Source: Nocardioides phosphati (GTDB lineage: Bacteria > Actinomycetota > Actinomycetes > Propionibacteriales > Nocardioidaceae). Taken from it: 64,000 bases of DNA. Where the stretch lies: NCBI RefSeq assembly GCF_014646375.1, contig NZ_BMNI01000008.1, positions 95,671-159,670 on the forward strand, written 5' to 3'. The notes under the pieces were generated by a model. It did not search any database, was not told the origin of the DNA, and was given only the letters and a program-made list of their open reading frames with translations. Made by a program: the position numbers and the translations under genes. Shown here one piece after another: positions 34,083 to 44,608 of this stretch. The stretch's first letter is position 1. Each line of letters opens with the position of its first letter.

Positions 34083-34484
34083 TCAGAGGCGGCGGAACGA
34101 GGCGCGCGTCGAGCAGCCCTTGTAGACCGAGTCAGCCGGGGTCCTGAACCGCGCAGCCACGGTGATCTTGCCGCGGGCACGCAGCGGCACGAAGCCGTAG
34201 CGCGTCGTCTTGCCGCCGTAGCTGCGGGTCGTCGTGCGGATGACCTTGCCGGCGCGGTTGCGGAAGACGAACTTCACCGAGCCGACCGGCCGGCCGTTAC
34301 CGGCGGTGGGCACGGCCTTGAAGTCGATGAGGATCGACTGGCCTCGGGCGACCGTGGTGTCGACGATGCGCTCGGAGCACGCCGTCGCGATCGACTTCGG
34401 GTAGACGACGGCCTCCGCCGGAGCGGCGATGGCCAGGCCCGACAGGGTCATGGCGGCAGCGGCGAGCGCGATGCGCTTCATCAT
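34083..34484 (-). CDS. small secreted beta-rich protein of unknown function
   Basis: A 133-aa protein with a clear Sec signal peptide (MMKRIALAAAAMTLSGLAIA, cut near APAEA-VV) and a mature domain of about 108 aa, rich in Val, Thr and Arg, with two Cys (TACSERIVD and KGCSTRASF) that could form a disulphide. The pattern GSVKFVFRNRAGKVIRTTTR resembles a single immunoglobulin-like beta sandwich. I do not recognise a family. It is the first gene of an operon with the DUF4012 gene and is divergent from wecB, so a role in the cell envelope is likely. Confidence 0.75.
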   Translation of the reverse strand: MMKRIALAAAAMTLSGLAIAAPAEAVVYPKSIATACSERIVDTTVARGQSILIDFKAVPTAGNGRPVGSVKFVFRNRAGKVIRTTTRSYGGKTTRYGFVPLRARGKITVAARFRTPADSVYKGCSTRASFRRL

Positions 34485-34735
34485 GTGGTGGCGTCCTTCC
34501 AGACGTCATGTGGCAGCGGTCGGTCCGCGCCCCTCCGCGGGCATTCTCGGGGAGCCGACAGCGCACGGACGGAAAAACATGAAACTGCACAGAAATCGGA
34601 AGGACTGGTCCAGACCGGCCACCTCCCCGTATGTCGAACAGGGCCGTCGGCGCGACGGTCGATAGCCTGTCCCTGGCACCCGCGCCAGCAGCAGTCGAGA
34701 CCAAGGGACATCGCAGTGAAGGACGGCCCCACCGC

Positions 34736-35800
34736 ATGAAGATCATCAGCGTGGTCGGAGCACGTCCACAGTTCGTCAAGCTCGCACCGATCGCCCACGC
34801 GGCTGCGGCCGCGGGCGTCGAGCACGTGGTCGTGCACACGGGCCAGCACTACGACGAGAACATGTCACAGAACTTCTTCGACGAGCTCGGCATCCCGACC
34901 CCCGACGTCAACCTCGCGGTCGGCTCCGGCAAGCACGGCGCGATGACCGGCCAGATGCTCATCGGCCTGGAAGAGGTCTTCGAGGAGCACCGCCCGGACT
35001 GGGTCCTCGTCTACGGCGACACCAACTCGACGCTGGCCGCCGCGGTCGCCGCGACCAAGATCCACATCCCACTGGCCCACCTCGAGGCCGGCCTCCGCTC
35101 GTTCAACCGACGGATGCCCGAGGAGCACAACCGCGTCCTCACCGACCACTCGGCCGACCTCTGCCTGGCGCCGACGCAGGTCGCGATGGAGCACCTCGCC
35201 AACGAGGGGCTCGCCGCACGCAGCGTCCTCGTCGGCGACGTGATGACCGACGTCCTGCTCGCCACGGCCGACCGCGTGCGCAACGCTCCGGTCGCCTCCC
35301 CCATCGACACCACCGAGCCCTACGTCGTGGCGACGATCCACCGCCCGGACAACACCGACGACCCGGCCCGGCTCGCGTCGATCCTCGACGCCCTCGCGGG
35401 CCTCGACAAGCGCGTCTTCCTGGCCGCCCATCCCCGACTGGTGGCCAAGGCGGAGGCCCACGGCCTCAAGCTCGACCAGGGCGCGATCACGCCGGTGGCC
35501 CCGCTCTCCTACCCGCAGCTGGTCCAGGCAGTCAGCGCCGCGAGCGCCGTGGTCACCGACTCGGGCGGCCTGCAGAAGGAGGCGTTCCTCCTGGGCGCGC
35601 CGACGACCACCATCCGCAGCGAGACCGAGTGGGTCGAGACCCTCGAGGGCGGCTGGAACCAGCTCACCAACGACCCCGCGGACGTCGCCACGAGCGTCGC
35701 CCGCCCGGCGCCGACCGCGGACCGCGGCACGCCGTACGGCGACGGCAACGCCGCCACGCTCACCATCCAGACCCTGGCCGACCACGCCACCCAGCCGTGA
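34736..35800 (+). CDS. wecB: UDP-N-acetylglucosamine 2-epimerase (non-hydrolysing)
   Basis: Interconverts UDP-GlcNAc and UDP-ManNAc. The 354-aa GT-B-like enzyme starts KIISVVGARPQFVKLAPI and has VVHTGQHYDENMSQNFF, VYGDTNSTLAAAVAA, HLEAGLRSFNRRMPEEHNR with the catalytic acids, and the UDP-binding VVTDSGGLQKEA. The ATG at 34736 begins at the family N-terminus. It opens the rightward block of the polysaccharide locus, followed by an aminotransferase after 8 nt. A second, distinct epimerase of this superfamily (CapG type) is at 46470. The UDP-ManNAc made here may be oxidised to UDP-ManNAcA for the repeat unit. Confidence 0.92.
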   Translation: MKIISVVGARPQFVKLAPIAHAAAAAGVEHVVVHTGQHYDENMSQNFFDELGIPTPDVNLAVGSGKHGAMTGQMLIGLEEVFEEHRPDWVLVYGDTNSTLAAAVAATKIHIPLAHLEAGLRSFNRRMPEEHNRVLTDHSADLCLAPTQVAMEHLANEGLAARSVLVGDVMTDVLLATADRVRNAPVASPIDTTEPYVVATIHRPDNTDDPARLASILDALAGLDKRVFLAAHPRLVAKAEAHGLKLDQGAITPVAPLSYPQLVQAVSAASAVVTDSGGLQKEAFLLGAPTTTIRSETEWVETLEGGWNQLTNDPADVATSVARPAPTADRGTPYGDGNAATLTIQTLADHATQP

Positions 35801-35808
35801 GGACACCC

Positions 35809-36897
35809 ATGAACGAGTTCATTCCCCCCGCCAAGCCGATCATCGGTGACGAGGAGCGCGAGGCCGTCGACCGTGTCATGCGCTCCGGCATGATCGCCCA
35901 GGGTCCCGAGGTCAAGGCGTTCGAGGAGGAGTTCTCCGCGCACTTCGGCCTCGACCGCGCCTGCGTGGCGGTCAACTCGGGCACCTCCGGCCTGCACCTC
36001 GGCCTGCTGTCCTCCGGCATCAAGGCGGGCGACGAGGTCATCGTCCCCAGCTTCACGTTCGCGGCGACGGCCAACTCCGTCGCGCTCACGGGCGCCACCC
36101 CGGTCTTCGCCGACATCGACCCGGAGTCGTTCTGTCTCGACCCCGAGAGCGTGCGCGCCAGCATCACCGAGCGCACCGCCGGCATCATGCCGGTGCACCT
36201 CTACGGCCACCCGGCCAACATGCCCGCGCTCCGCGAGATCGCCGACGAGCACGGCATCCAGCTCTTCGAGGACGCGGCCCAGGCCCACGGCGCGAGCCTC
36301 GACGGCACGCCAGTCGGCGGCTTCGGCTCGTTTGCGATGTTCTCGCTCTACCCGACCAAGAACATGACCTCCGGCGAGGGTGGCATGGTCTCCGTCGCGA
36401 CCCCCGAGATCGAGCGCCTGCTGCGGCTCTACCGCAACCAGGGCATGGAGGTGCAGTACGCCAACGAGGTCGTCGGCTTCAACAACCGCATGACCGACAT
36501 CCACGCCGCCATCGGTCGCGTGCAGCTCACCAAGGTCGGCGGCTGGACCAAGCAGCGCCAGGAGAACGCCGCCTTCCTCAGCGCCAACCTCCAGGGCGTC
36601 ACTGCCCCGCCCGTGGCCGACGGTGCCGTGCACGTCTACCACCAGTACACGGTCCGCGTCGCCGAGGACCGTGACGGCCTGGCCAAGGCGCTGCGCGAGG
36701 AGTTCAACATCGGCAGCGGGATGTTCTACCCGATCCCCAACCACCGCCTTGCGCCGTTCCAGGCCGACGTCGACCTGCCCAACACCGAGCAGGCCGCGCT
36801 GGAGTGCCTCTCCCTGCCCGTGCACCCGAGCCTGAGCCAGGGCGACCTCGAGCGGATCGTCGCGGCTGTCACCAAGCTCGCCTCCGCCGGCGCCTGA
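35809..36897 (+). CDS. DegT/DnrJ/EryC1 sugar aminotransferase (WbpE-like)
   Basis: A 362-aa PLP enzyme that aminates a keto sugar nucleotide. PLP-binding features are NSGTSGLHLGLLSSG near residue 60, EDAAQAHGASLDG with the Asp near 155, and the Schiff-base Lys in SLYPTKNMTSGEGG. The N-terminus FIPPAKPIIGDEEREAVDRV resembles WbpE-type 3-aminotransferases. GAGGA lies before the ATG at 35809, and the gene follows wecB closely. No WbpB-type oxidase is next to it, so its keto-sugar supply is not obvious. A small hairpin follows at 36910. Confidence 0.88.
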   Translation: MNEFIPPAKPIIGDEEREAVDRVMRSGMIAQGPEVKAFEEEFSAHFGLDRACVAVNSGTSGLHLGLLSSGIKAGDEVIVPSFTFAATANSVALTGATPVFADIDPESFCLDPESVRASITERTAGIMPVHLYGHPANMPALREIADEHGIQLFEDAAQAHGASLDGTPVGGFGSFAMFSLYPTKNMTSGEGGMVSVATPEIERLLRLYRNQGMEVQYANEVVGFNNRMTDIHAAIGRVQLTKVGGWTKQRQENAAFLSANLQGVTAPPVADGAVHVYHQYTVRVAEDRDGLAKALREEFNIGSGMFYPIPNHRLAPFQADVDLPNTEQAALECLSLPVHPSLSQGDLERIVAAVTKLASAGA

Positions 36898-36909
36898 CCC
36901 AAGCGCCCG

Positions 36910-36927
36910 AGCCGTTCACTGACGGCT
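36910..36927 (+). terminator. weak hairpin after aminotransferase gene
   Basis: AGCCGT-TCACTG-ACGGCT, a 6-bp stem 13 nt past the stop. It may be only partly terminating, since the following genes belong to the same pathway. Confidence 0.35.
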
Positions 36928-36954
36928 GACCCTCCGACGATCCGGCCACTGCCG

Positions 36955-36960
36955 TACGAT
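36955..36960 (+). promoter_or_regulatory. possible -10 upstream of the TviB-like gene
   Basis: TACGAT fits TANNNT. It lies 90 nt before the ATG at 37051, in a 153-bp gap, so the dehydrogenase and epimerase pair may have a promoter of its own. Confidence 0.4.
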
Positions 36961-37050
36961 CGGCGCTTGGGGGCTACACAGACCGGGCTGCTCACCTCCA
37001 CGGACGCCCGCCGACGGCGGATCGACAAACAAGAGGAGTTAGTCAGCAGC

Positions 37051-38337
<1,287 letters not shown>

Positions 38338-38356
38338 CCATCCCACGAAGGAACCC

Positions 38357-39298
38357 ATGCGCATCCTCATCACCGGCGGCGCCGGCTTCATCGGACACAA
38401 CCTCGCCCGCGAAGCGCTGGCAAAGGGCCACGAGGTCCGCGTCATCGATGACCTCTCCAACGGCTACGCCGACAACCTCAATGGGCTCGACGTCGACTTC
38501 CGCAAGGCGAGCTTCCTCGACGAGGACGCCGTGGCGTCCGCGGTGAAGGGCGTCGACTCGATCGTCCACCTCGGCGCGCTCGGGAGCGTCCCCCGCAGCG
38601 TCGCCGACCCTCTGAGGAGCCACCACGCCAACGCCACGGGCACACTCACGGTGCTTAACGAGGCGTGCAAGGCCGACGTCGGCCACCTGATGTGTGCATC
38701 TTCCAGTTCGGTCTACGGCATGAACCCGGCACTTCCCAAGGGCGAGCGCGAGTGGGTGCGCCCGATGAGCCCGTACGCGGTCAGCAAACTGGCCACCGAG
38801 CAGTACACCCTCGCCTTCCAGCAATCCTTCGGCATGGAGACCCTGGCGTTCCGCTTCTTCAATGTGTTCGGCCCCGGCCAGCGCGCCGGCCACGTCTACG
38901 CGGCGGTCATCCCGACGTGGATCGACGCGATGATGAAGGGCGAGCCCGTGTGGGTTAACGGCGACGGCAGCAACTCCCGCGACTTCACGTACGTCGGCAC
39001 CGTGTGCGCAGTCCTTCTCGACGCTGCCGAGCGGCGGGTGTCCCACCCCGAACCGACGAACCTGGCGTTTGGAACGAACACGAAGTTGCTCGACCTGATC
39101 GCCGAACTCGAGGCTGCCACGGGCATCACCGCCGACGTGCGCCATCGCGCTCCCCGCCTTGGCGACGTCCCGCACTCTATGGCTGACAACACCACTCTGC
39201 GTTCGCTGTTTCCTGCCGTGACGCCGGTCAGCCTGCGTGCGGGACTCGAACAGACCGCGGGTTGGTTTCGTGAGGCTTCCGAGACGCATTTCGTGTGA
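38357..39298 (+). CDS. NAD-dependent UDP-sugar 4-epimerase (TviC/WbpP-like)
   Basis: A 313-aa extended SDR: NAD site ITGGAGFIGHNLAREALAKG, HLGALGSVPRSVADPLRSHH, the catalytic SSSSVYG and YAVSKLATE, and RFFNVFGPGQRAGHVYAAVIP. The phrase SVPRS is typical of the TviC/WbpP group that epimerises UDP-GlcNAc, UDP-GlcNAcA or both. Coupled with the dehydrogenase upstream it would give UDP-GalNAcA. AAGGA precedes the ATG at 38357. Its last 71 bp overlap, tail to tail, the end of the polymerase gene on the other strand. Confidence 0.9.
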   Translation: MRILITGGAGFIGHNLAREALAKGHEVRVIDDLSNGYADNLNGLDVDFRKASFLDEDAVASAVKGVDSIVHLGALGSVPRSVADPLRSHHANATGTLTVLNEACKADVGHLMCASSSSVYGMNPALPKGEREWVRPMSPYAVSKLATEQYTLAFQQSFGMETLAFRFFNVFGPGQRAGHVYAAVIPTWIDAMMKGEPVWVNGDGSNSRDFTYVGTVCAVLLDAAERRVSHPEPTNLAFGTNTKLLDLIAELEAATGITADVRHRAPRLGDVPHSMADNTTLRSLFPAVTPVSLRAGLEQTAGWFREASETHFV

Positions 39299-40610
39299 GG
39301 TCTAGCACTGCCCGGCCGGGCTTCGGGCGAATTGCGTAGCAGGCCAGCAGCGTGGCAACGCAGATGAGGCTTCCGCGACTGATCCCGAGCGCATTGTTTG
39401 CGGGCACGAAGGCGATCAGGGTGGCCGCTTGCGCCACGAGCAACAAAGAAAGTCTGCTTCCGTACACCAGTGCCTCGAACCACCAGCGTGCAAACCACCA
39501 CCCAACGAGGATCATGAAAAGAGCTGCACCTGGAAATGTTAGATCCGAGGCGAGCCACGGATAGATAGTTGCCCAATAGGTGCCAGAGGGCCATCCAGTC
39601 CGAGCCTCGGTACGCGCGGGATAGGTGTCCCGCGACGCGGTTGCACCCATTCCGTACTGAGCGAGGTAGGAGTCGAGGGCTCGCGAAGCACCCCGGCCCT
39701 TTGTCCAGTGAAACGGTGTGTCCAGGTTATATGCCAAGCCGCGATAGCCATGAGTTGGATAGAACATCGTCACCGATGCGCCCCGACCGAAGCTGTCACC
39801 AAATACTGAGGCAACTATCGGATTCGGCTCGAAAGCGGACGCGTTGCCGAATTGGATCAGGCGCTGTGACTGGTTGTAGGACATGTAGGCGGCGAATGCT
39901 ATAAGCACCAGCGCCAGTGCGATGACGGATCGTTGTTGCCCAAGCGTGCGCGCGGCTACTGCTCCACGGGCACGCGCGACAGCAACACCGACTGCCAGAA
40001 AAATAAGCAGGTTTCCTAGGCCCACCAGAGTGCCAATGGCAAGGAAGAATGAACTGTAAGCGCACACGGCAATCACGGAAAAGATCCGCAGTGCCACCGG
40101 AAGTCGGCGCCAGTAGACCACAAGAAAAGGCAGGAGTGGCGCCGAGAAAACCGCCGCGATCGTGATCAATTGGATGACGCCGTTGGATGCCTCGCTTGCA
40201 TTCTGTCGCTCATAGGTAGCGAATTTCGCCGCATAAGCGCCGCCAGGGTCCGCCAGGGACGTCAGGATGGCGGGCACGCTGGCAACGCTGTACTCCCGCA
40301 GGTAGCTGACGCCGTACGCCAAGTAATAGAGTGCGCTCGCTAAGACAAGAAACTGTGCCCCACGGCCCGGGAATTCGGGCAGGTCGACTGATGGGTCGTA
40401 CGTCCCGATTCGCGCCTTCATGCTGAGCACATATCCGAGCGCAAGGAAGCCTGTCGCGGCAAAGACGAACACGGCCAGTTTCGGGCCGTTAGTGAGGTTC
40501 TCCGTGTCACCAAGGATCAAGAATAGGAAGTAGGTACCGAGCAGCCAGAAGAGAGAGATCTTCAGAGGCCCGTAAAACGCAAGTGGGCGCGTAGGGAGGG
40601 CCTCACGCAT
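39228..40610 (-). CDS. Wzy-like polysaccharide polymerase, multi-pass membrane protein
   Basis: A 460-aa protein with about ten to twelve hydrophobic helices and a long outside loop in its second half (about 270-350, SVFGDSFGRGASVTMFYPTHG then YRG), the layout of O-antigen/capsule polymerases. Sequence identity in this group is always low, so the call rests on topology and place: it is the last gene of a 15-gene operon that has a flippase, a PGT and a chain-length regulator but no other polymerase. Its C-terminus is hydrophilic and the final 71 bp overlap the convergent epimerase gene. Base composition is visibly lower in G/C than the flanking housekeeping genes. Confidence 0.78.
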   Translation of the reverse strand: MREALPTRPLAFYGPLKISLFWLLGTYFLFLILGDTENLTNGPKLAVFVFAATGFLALGYVLSMKARIGTYDPSVDLPEFPGRGAQFLVLASALYYLAYGVSYLREYSVASVPAILTSLADPGGAYAAKFATYERQNASEASNGVIQLITIAAVFSAPLLPFLVVYWRRLPVALRIFSVIAVCAYSSFFLAIGTLVGLGNLLIFLAVGVAVARARGAVAARTLGQQRSVIALALVLIAFAAYMSYNQSQRLIQFGNASAFEPNPIVASVFGDSFGRGASVTMFYPTHGYRGLAYNLDTPFHWTKGRGASRALDSYLAQYGMGATASRDTYPARTEARTGWPSGTYWATIYPWLASDLTFPGAALFMILVGWWFARWWFEALVYGSRLSLLLVAQAATLIAFVPANNALGISRGSLICVATLLACYAIRPKPGRAVLDLTRNASRKPHETNPRSVRVPHAG

Positions 40611-40621
40611 GTCGGCGCTGC

Positions 40622-41797
40622 TCAGGACGCCACCTCCCCGAGGAAGTCCCGGATCCGGCGACCCTGCACATCGGGCGACCTCGTGGCGCGCACGAAGGCT
40701 GCGGCCTCGGCACCAATGCCGCTAACCGCGGGGGCGAGACCCGTCTCGATCGCCTGGCGCAATCCACGCGGGTCCGTACTGTCTGCCCACACCACAAACG
40801 GCTGGTAGTCGGCGGGGATCGACGGGAGCCGCGTCGACACAACTGGAACACCCGTAGCCATGTACTCGATCAGTTTCGAGGGAAAGCTGTACCGAACGAA
40901 GTCCTGATCAGTCGGGCGCGGCTGCACAAGGAGGCTTGCCCGCAGGTAGCGACTCTGAAGCTCAGCGGGATCCAGAAGCATGGGAGCCACGATACGCGGG
41001 TCTTCGACGCTGAATTGCTCAAGTGTCGGGGCAGCGTCACCGCTCCCATAGAACTCCACACGCACATCCAAGTCGGATTCCATCACCGCCCGGGCCAGGT
41101 TCAGTACGCCGTACTCCTGGACAAGGCCGCCGGCGTACACGATTCGCGGAGGACCGGAGGCGCGACAGGGCACGGAGGTCTCAGGCAGAGCAACAAGGCC
41201 CTCCATCACAAGGTAGGGAATACCGGGCGCGAAGTCCGATGCAAGTGGCTTGCTCAGCACAATAACCGCGTCGAAGCCACTGAGCGCGCGTCGGGTGACC
41301 CGGATGTCGAGTCGCTTCAGCACCCGCGCCAGCAGTCCGTCCGAGCGGCGCACAACGCCTGGAGGGTCACTGAGCACTGCGGCGATCGGAACGCCCAAGA
41401 GCGCACGAACCACGCGCGCGTACCAGAGAAAGGGCGAGTGCACACCATGAAGCAGGAGCCACTCGGAACGATGCTGGCGAATGCGAGGCGTAGCAAAGAG
41501 AAGGCAAGCGATGAAACGCGTTAGGTGCTTGAGGACTAAAGCATTGACGCACGGTAGGAGGAGCCCCGATAGCCCACGCTCAGAGAAGATCCGACGCCCC
41601 ACGAGCAGGCGCGGCGAGGCGGGGAAGTTGGAGACTGGCAGGGTGGAGACCAAATCCAACTCCACCCCGTTTTGGCGGAGTGCATCCACCAGCGCCCAGG
41701 CAAACTTCTGTGTCTGGGTCGGCATGACCGGGTCGTCACGGAGGATCTGCTGGAAATCGGTGTCTGGAATCGTGAAGCCAAGCAGGGTTGCGCGCAC
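40622..41797 (-). CDS. glycosyltransferase, GT4-type
   Basis: A 391-aa GT-B-fold retaining glycosyltransferase. The acceptor half has LLHGVHSPFLWYARVVRALLG; the donor half has PPRIVYAGGLVQEYG and the C-terminal family motif FPSKLIEYMATGVPVVSTRL with the conserved Glu. It begins at a GTG (41797), separated from the preceding GT by one base (TGA-C-GTG), so coupled translation is likely. It is 12 nt upstream of the polymerase gene. It adds one sugar of the repeat unit on the inner face of the membrane; donor and linkage cannot be told. Confidence 0.87.
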   Translation of the reverse strand: MRATLLGFTIPDTDFQQILRDDPVMPTQTQKFAWALVDALRQNGVELDLVSTLPVSNFPASPRLLVGRRIFSERGLSGLLLPCVNALVLKHLTRFIACLLFATPRIRQHRSEWLLLHGVHSPFLWYARVVRALLGVPIAAVLSDPPGVVRRSDGLLARVLKRLDIRVTRRALSGFDAVIVLSKPLASDFAPGIPYLVMEGLVALPETSVPCRASGPPRIVYAGGLVQEYGVLNLARAVMESDLDVRVEFYGSGDAAPTLEQFSVEDPRIVAPMLLDPAELQSRYLRASLLVQPRPTDQDFVRYSFPSKLIEYMATGVPVVSTRLPSIPADYQPFVVWADSTDPRGLRQAIETGLAPAVSGIGAEAAAFVRATRSPDVQGRRIRDFLGEVAS

Positions 41798-41798
41798 G

Positions 41799-42878
41799 TC
41801 AGTCCCCCAGCATCTCGCGGTAGATCGCGTCCAATGTTTCGGTCATGCTTGCAATCGAGTAGTGATCCTCCACAACTTTGCGCGCCTCGCTCCCAAGAAC
41901 CCTCCGCAGCTCGTGGTCCTCCACGAGCGCGACAATCGCCTGCGCGACAGAGAGTGATTCATCCGGCTCGACCAGAAGGCCGCCACCTCGCGACACCACT
42001 TCCACGTTTCCCCCGACACGCGATGCGATGACGGGAAGTCCCGCTGCCATGGCTTCGAGGAGCGCATTCGAAAGATTCTCGTGCAGGGACGGAAAGACGA
42101 AGACGTCACTGGCTTGTAGCAGCGTTGCCACGTCGTACCGACGTCCCAGGAAATCGACCCGGATGCCGGTTCCGGCATACGCCTGCTCGATAGTTGCCCG
42201 TTCAGGTCCGTCACCGACGACCAATAGTCGAACGCCGCCCGCGACCTCCGCTCCAACAAGCCGGAGCGATCCAGCAAGAGCTCGGTGGCCCTTCTCAAAG
42301 GTAAGTCGGCCAACACTGATCAGGATGGTTTCGTCACTGGCAATCCCAAGGGCAATGCGCGTGCTCTCGCGATCGCCCCCTCTCGAAGGGGACAACTCGA
42401 CGCCATTCGTCATCGGCCCGACGAACTTCGCCTGATGGCGGCGGATGAAGTCCCGTTGCGCCGCTGAGTGGCAGACCGTGGTCACATGGCTTGCCATACG
42501 GAGGGTCGCTGGCTCTAGTAGGTCTCGCACAACGCGATGCCTTAGCCCGCCGACGTTCACCAGATCGCGAACGGAGCCATGGACGCTGACGAGAATCCTA
42601 GGAACACCTGCACGCCGGGCGGCCAACACCGCGTGAAATCCTTCGTTGCCGAGGCCTCGGGCATGAACGATGTCCGGCCTCACGTCACGCAGCATCGCGG
42701 TCCACGCACGCAGCCGGGAGCGGTCGATTCCGCCTGTTGCGGTCTCCTGATGCATGCGCACGAACTCGTACTCCGCGGCGAGGTCTGATGCAAGGACCCG
42801 TTCGAGCGCACCCACCGGCCCGCCGGATCCCGCGTCGCCGAATGAGTGCTGGACCACGATCGGCCGGTTCCGCATCAT
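41799..42878 (-). CDS. glycosyltransferase, GT4 family
   Basis: A 359-aa GT4 enzyme. The N-terminus has the Gly-rich acceptor loop SFGDAGSGGPVGALERVL. The C-terminal half has the donor-site series LISVGRLTFEKGHRALAGSL, LLVVGDGPERATIEQ, and FPSLHENLSNALLEAMAAGL then PVIASRVGGN, with the EX7E-type Glu pair. The ATG at 42878 overlaps the stop of the upstream GT (ATGA); a second ATG at 42875 has better spacing from GGAGG. One of four GT4 genes of the operon; its sugar is not assigned. Confidence 0.9.
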   Translation of the reverse strand: MMRNRPIVVQHSFGDAGSGGPVGALERVLASDLAAEYEFVRMHQETATGGIDRSRLRAWTAMLRDVRPDIVHARGLGNEGFHAVLAARRAGVPRILVSVHGSVRDLVNVGGLRHRVVRDLLEPATLRMASHVTTVCHSAAQRDFIRRHQAKFVGPMTNGVELSPSRGGDRESTRIALGIASDETILISVGRLTFEKGHRALAGSLRLVGAEVAGGVRLLVVGDGPERATIEQAYAGTGIRVDFLGRRYDVATLLQASDVFVFPSLHENLSNALLEAMAAGLPVIASRVGGNVEVVSRGGGLLVEPDESLSVAQAIVALVEDHELRRVLGSEARKVVEDHYSIASMTETLDAIYREMLGD

Positions 42879-43999
42879 TCCTCCACAGCTCGGCGAACCA
42901 GCCCGTTGAGGGCATCCGCATAGGTTCGAAAGTCGAAATACTCCTCGGCTCGATGACGGGCCGCGGCCCGCATGCCGGCGCGGCACTCCTGCGAGAGCGC
43001 AAGCGCCTCTGCGAGCGCGTCGGCAAAGGCCTGCGCCGTAGGCTGTCCACAGACAAAACCCGTCCGACCGTCGGCCACAACCTCCCCAAGGTCCGACGTC
43101 AGGTTGCAGATCACCGGGGTACCCACAGCCATAGCCTCCGCTACCTTCGTGGGGAACCCCGCGTGCGCGTAGCGCTGATCACTGCGGAGCAGGGGGACAA
43201 AATCCGCGTTCGCAACACAGTCGATCGCATCCTGTCGGCTCACGTGTCCCAGAACCTGGATCCCCGTGCCCTGGGTCGAGATGCCGGCCGACGCGAGTGT
43301 CCGCTCGTCCGGACCGATGATCTGAAGGCGGATTAACTCATGATGAGGATCGACCAAGCGCAACCCAGCGACGATCTCGGCCAACAGGTCCTTCTTGCCG
43401 GGCATGCCGGCGTAAGCCAGTTTCAGCCGGCCGTCACCCGGTCGTTCGACGAACTGTGTGGCGGCAACATCCAGCGTCGGTGGCACCCGAATCACGTCGC
43501 ACCCGCGGCTCGCGTAGTAGCGGGCCAAGAATGAACTGATTGCGATCACTCGTCCATAACGCGGATACGTCTGCCGCATCGCGCGCTCGTTCGCGAGAGC
43601 CCGCGGGCCAACACTACCTCCAGGGATGTGACTCCGGTCGTACCACTCGACTGAATCGAGGATAGCTGGGACGCGGTGCTGCCGCGCCCATCGCCGGAGA
43701 ACCGCCGTGTGCATGGCATCACCGCCGTACGAGATCACTACGTCAGGAGGTGACAGCCGGGCGAGCCGTCGCGATAAACGATCGGCGCTGAGCCTCCCCA
43801 CGAGGCCGCGCCGCCCATCTACTGCGAAGGAAAGTCCGCGCAGTCCCGCAGCAAGCTCGACGTCTGCTGATTGTCCATCGTGCCCAAGAATCGTCACGTC
43901 GTGGCCATGGACGCCAAGTGACCGCGCTATTCCGATGACACGTTGAAGTCCCGCAGAGGGTCGGACCACTGACATCTGACCGACGATCACAATCTTCAT
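42875..43999 (-). CDS. glycosyltransferase, GT4-type
   Basis: A 374-aa GT-B-fold glycosyltransferase. The N-terminal half has GQMSVVRPSAGLQRVIGIAR and VISYGGDAMHTAVLRRW; the C-terminal half has LKLAYAGMPGKKDLLAEIVA, IQVLGHVSRQDAIDCVANAD and FPTKVAEAMAVGTPVICNLT with the donor-binding Glu. The ATG at 43999 overlaps the stop of the hexapeptide transferase upstream by 4 nt. It is a component of the repeat-unit assembly pathway in the cytoplasm; specificity unknown. Confidence 0.87.
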   Translation of the reverse strand: MKIVIVGQMSVVRPSAGLQRVIGIARSLGVHGHDVTILGHDGQSADVELAAGLRGLSFAVDGRRGLVGRLSADRLSRRLARLSPPDVVISYGGDAMHTAVLRRWARQHRVPAILDSVEWYDRSHIPGGSVGPRALANERAMRQTYPRYGRVIAISSFLARYYASRGCDVIRVPPTLDVAATQFVERPGDGRLKLAYAGMPGKKDLLAEIVAGLRLVDPHHELIRLQIIGPDERTLASAGISTQGTGIQVLGHVSRQDAIDCVANADFVPLLRSDQRYAHAGFPTKVAEAMAVGTPVICNLTSDLGEVVADGRTGFVCGQPTAQAFADALAEALALSQECRAGMRAAARHRAEEYFDFRTYADALNGLVRRAVEE

Positions 44000-44607
44000 G
44001 CGTTGCCAGACCCGTCGATTCCCAAAATGGACTCGTGCTGAGCAATCTCGTCTTCAGAGAAGCGGGAGCGGAGGAACCGGGCCGGATTTCCTCCGACGAT
44101 CGTGTAGGCAGGCACGGACTTTGTGACTACGGAGCCCGCAGCGATGACCGCCCCACGGCCGACAGATACGCCGCCCAGAATCGTCGCTCCCTGGCCAATC
44201 CACACGTCATCCTCGATGACCACTCCCAAATCGTCGCTCGCCCTCTTCTCCGATGGTCCGACCGAGTCCATGTAACGGCCCACAACATCAATGCGGTGAT
44301 TGCCGCCGCGAACGACAACCTCCGGGCCAAACATCACATGGTTCCCGATCACGATCGAGCTGTTGGTCGCAAGCAAGGTTGGTCGCGCTCCCAGATTGAC
44401 GAAGTCACCGAGGAAGATGGTGTCAAACGAGTAGGTGCCGCGCGGATCGAAACGGACGCTGGCGCCGCATGACGCGAACCGTCGGGCCCCGTCGGCCCCC
44501 TCGATCCCCTCGACGAGCCGTCGGATGAATCGGATGACTCGCGCAAGCGATCGAATAGGGACGAAGATCTGGCGCCATCCTGCGGGGCGGCCGTGCGAGA
44601 CCAACAC
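43996..44607 (-). CDS. left-handed beta-helix O-acyltransferase
   Basis: A 203-aa hexapeptide-repeat acyltransferase. The beta-helix spans about 60-185 with the repeats SIVIGNHVMFGPEVVVRGGN, the catalytic His in GGNHRIDVVGR, and IEDDVWIGQGATILGGVSVG; the end PAYTIVGGNPARFLRSRFSE is typical of CatB/VatD and colanic-acid acetyltransferases. It would O-acetylate a sugar of the polymer with acetyl-CoA. The GTG at 44607 begins one base after the stop of the preceding gene; the frame is open to an ATG at 44655 that would overlap that gene by 47 nt. Confidence 0.85.
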   Translation of the reverse strand: MLVSHGRPAGWRQIFVPIRSLARVIRFIRRLVEGIEGADGARRFASCGASVRFDPRGTYSFDTIFLGDFVNLGARPTLLATNSSIVIGNHVMFGPEVVVRGGNHRIDVVGRYMDSVGPSEKRASDDLGVVIEDDVWIGQGATILGGVSVGRGAVIAAGSVVTKSVPAYTIVGGNPARFLRSRFSEDEIAQHESILGIDGSGNA

Positions 44608-44608
44608 G

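Noticed and set aside
34485..34735. Search for a riboswitch or small RNA in the gap before wecB
   Set aside because: No conserved core or strong stem was found; it appears to be a plain divergent promoter region.
36967..37050. N-terminal extension of the TviB-like dehydrogenase from a TTG at 36967
   Set aside because: A -10-like TACGAT lies 6 nt before it, but the added 28 residues do not resemble the family N-terminus and a Shine-Dalgarno site serves the ATG at 37051.
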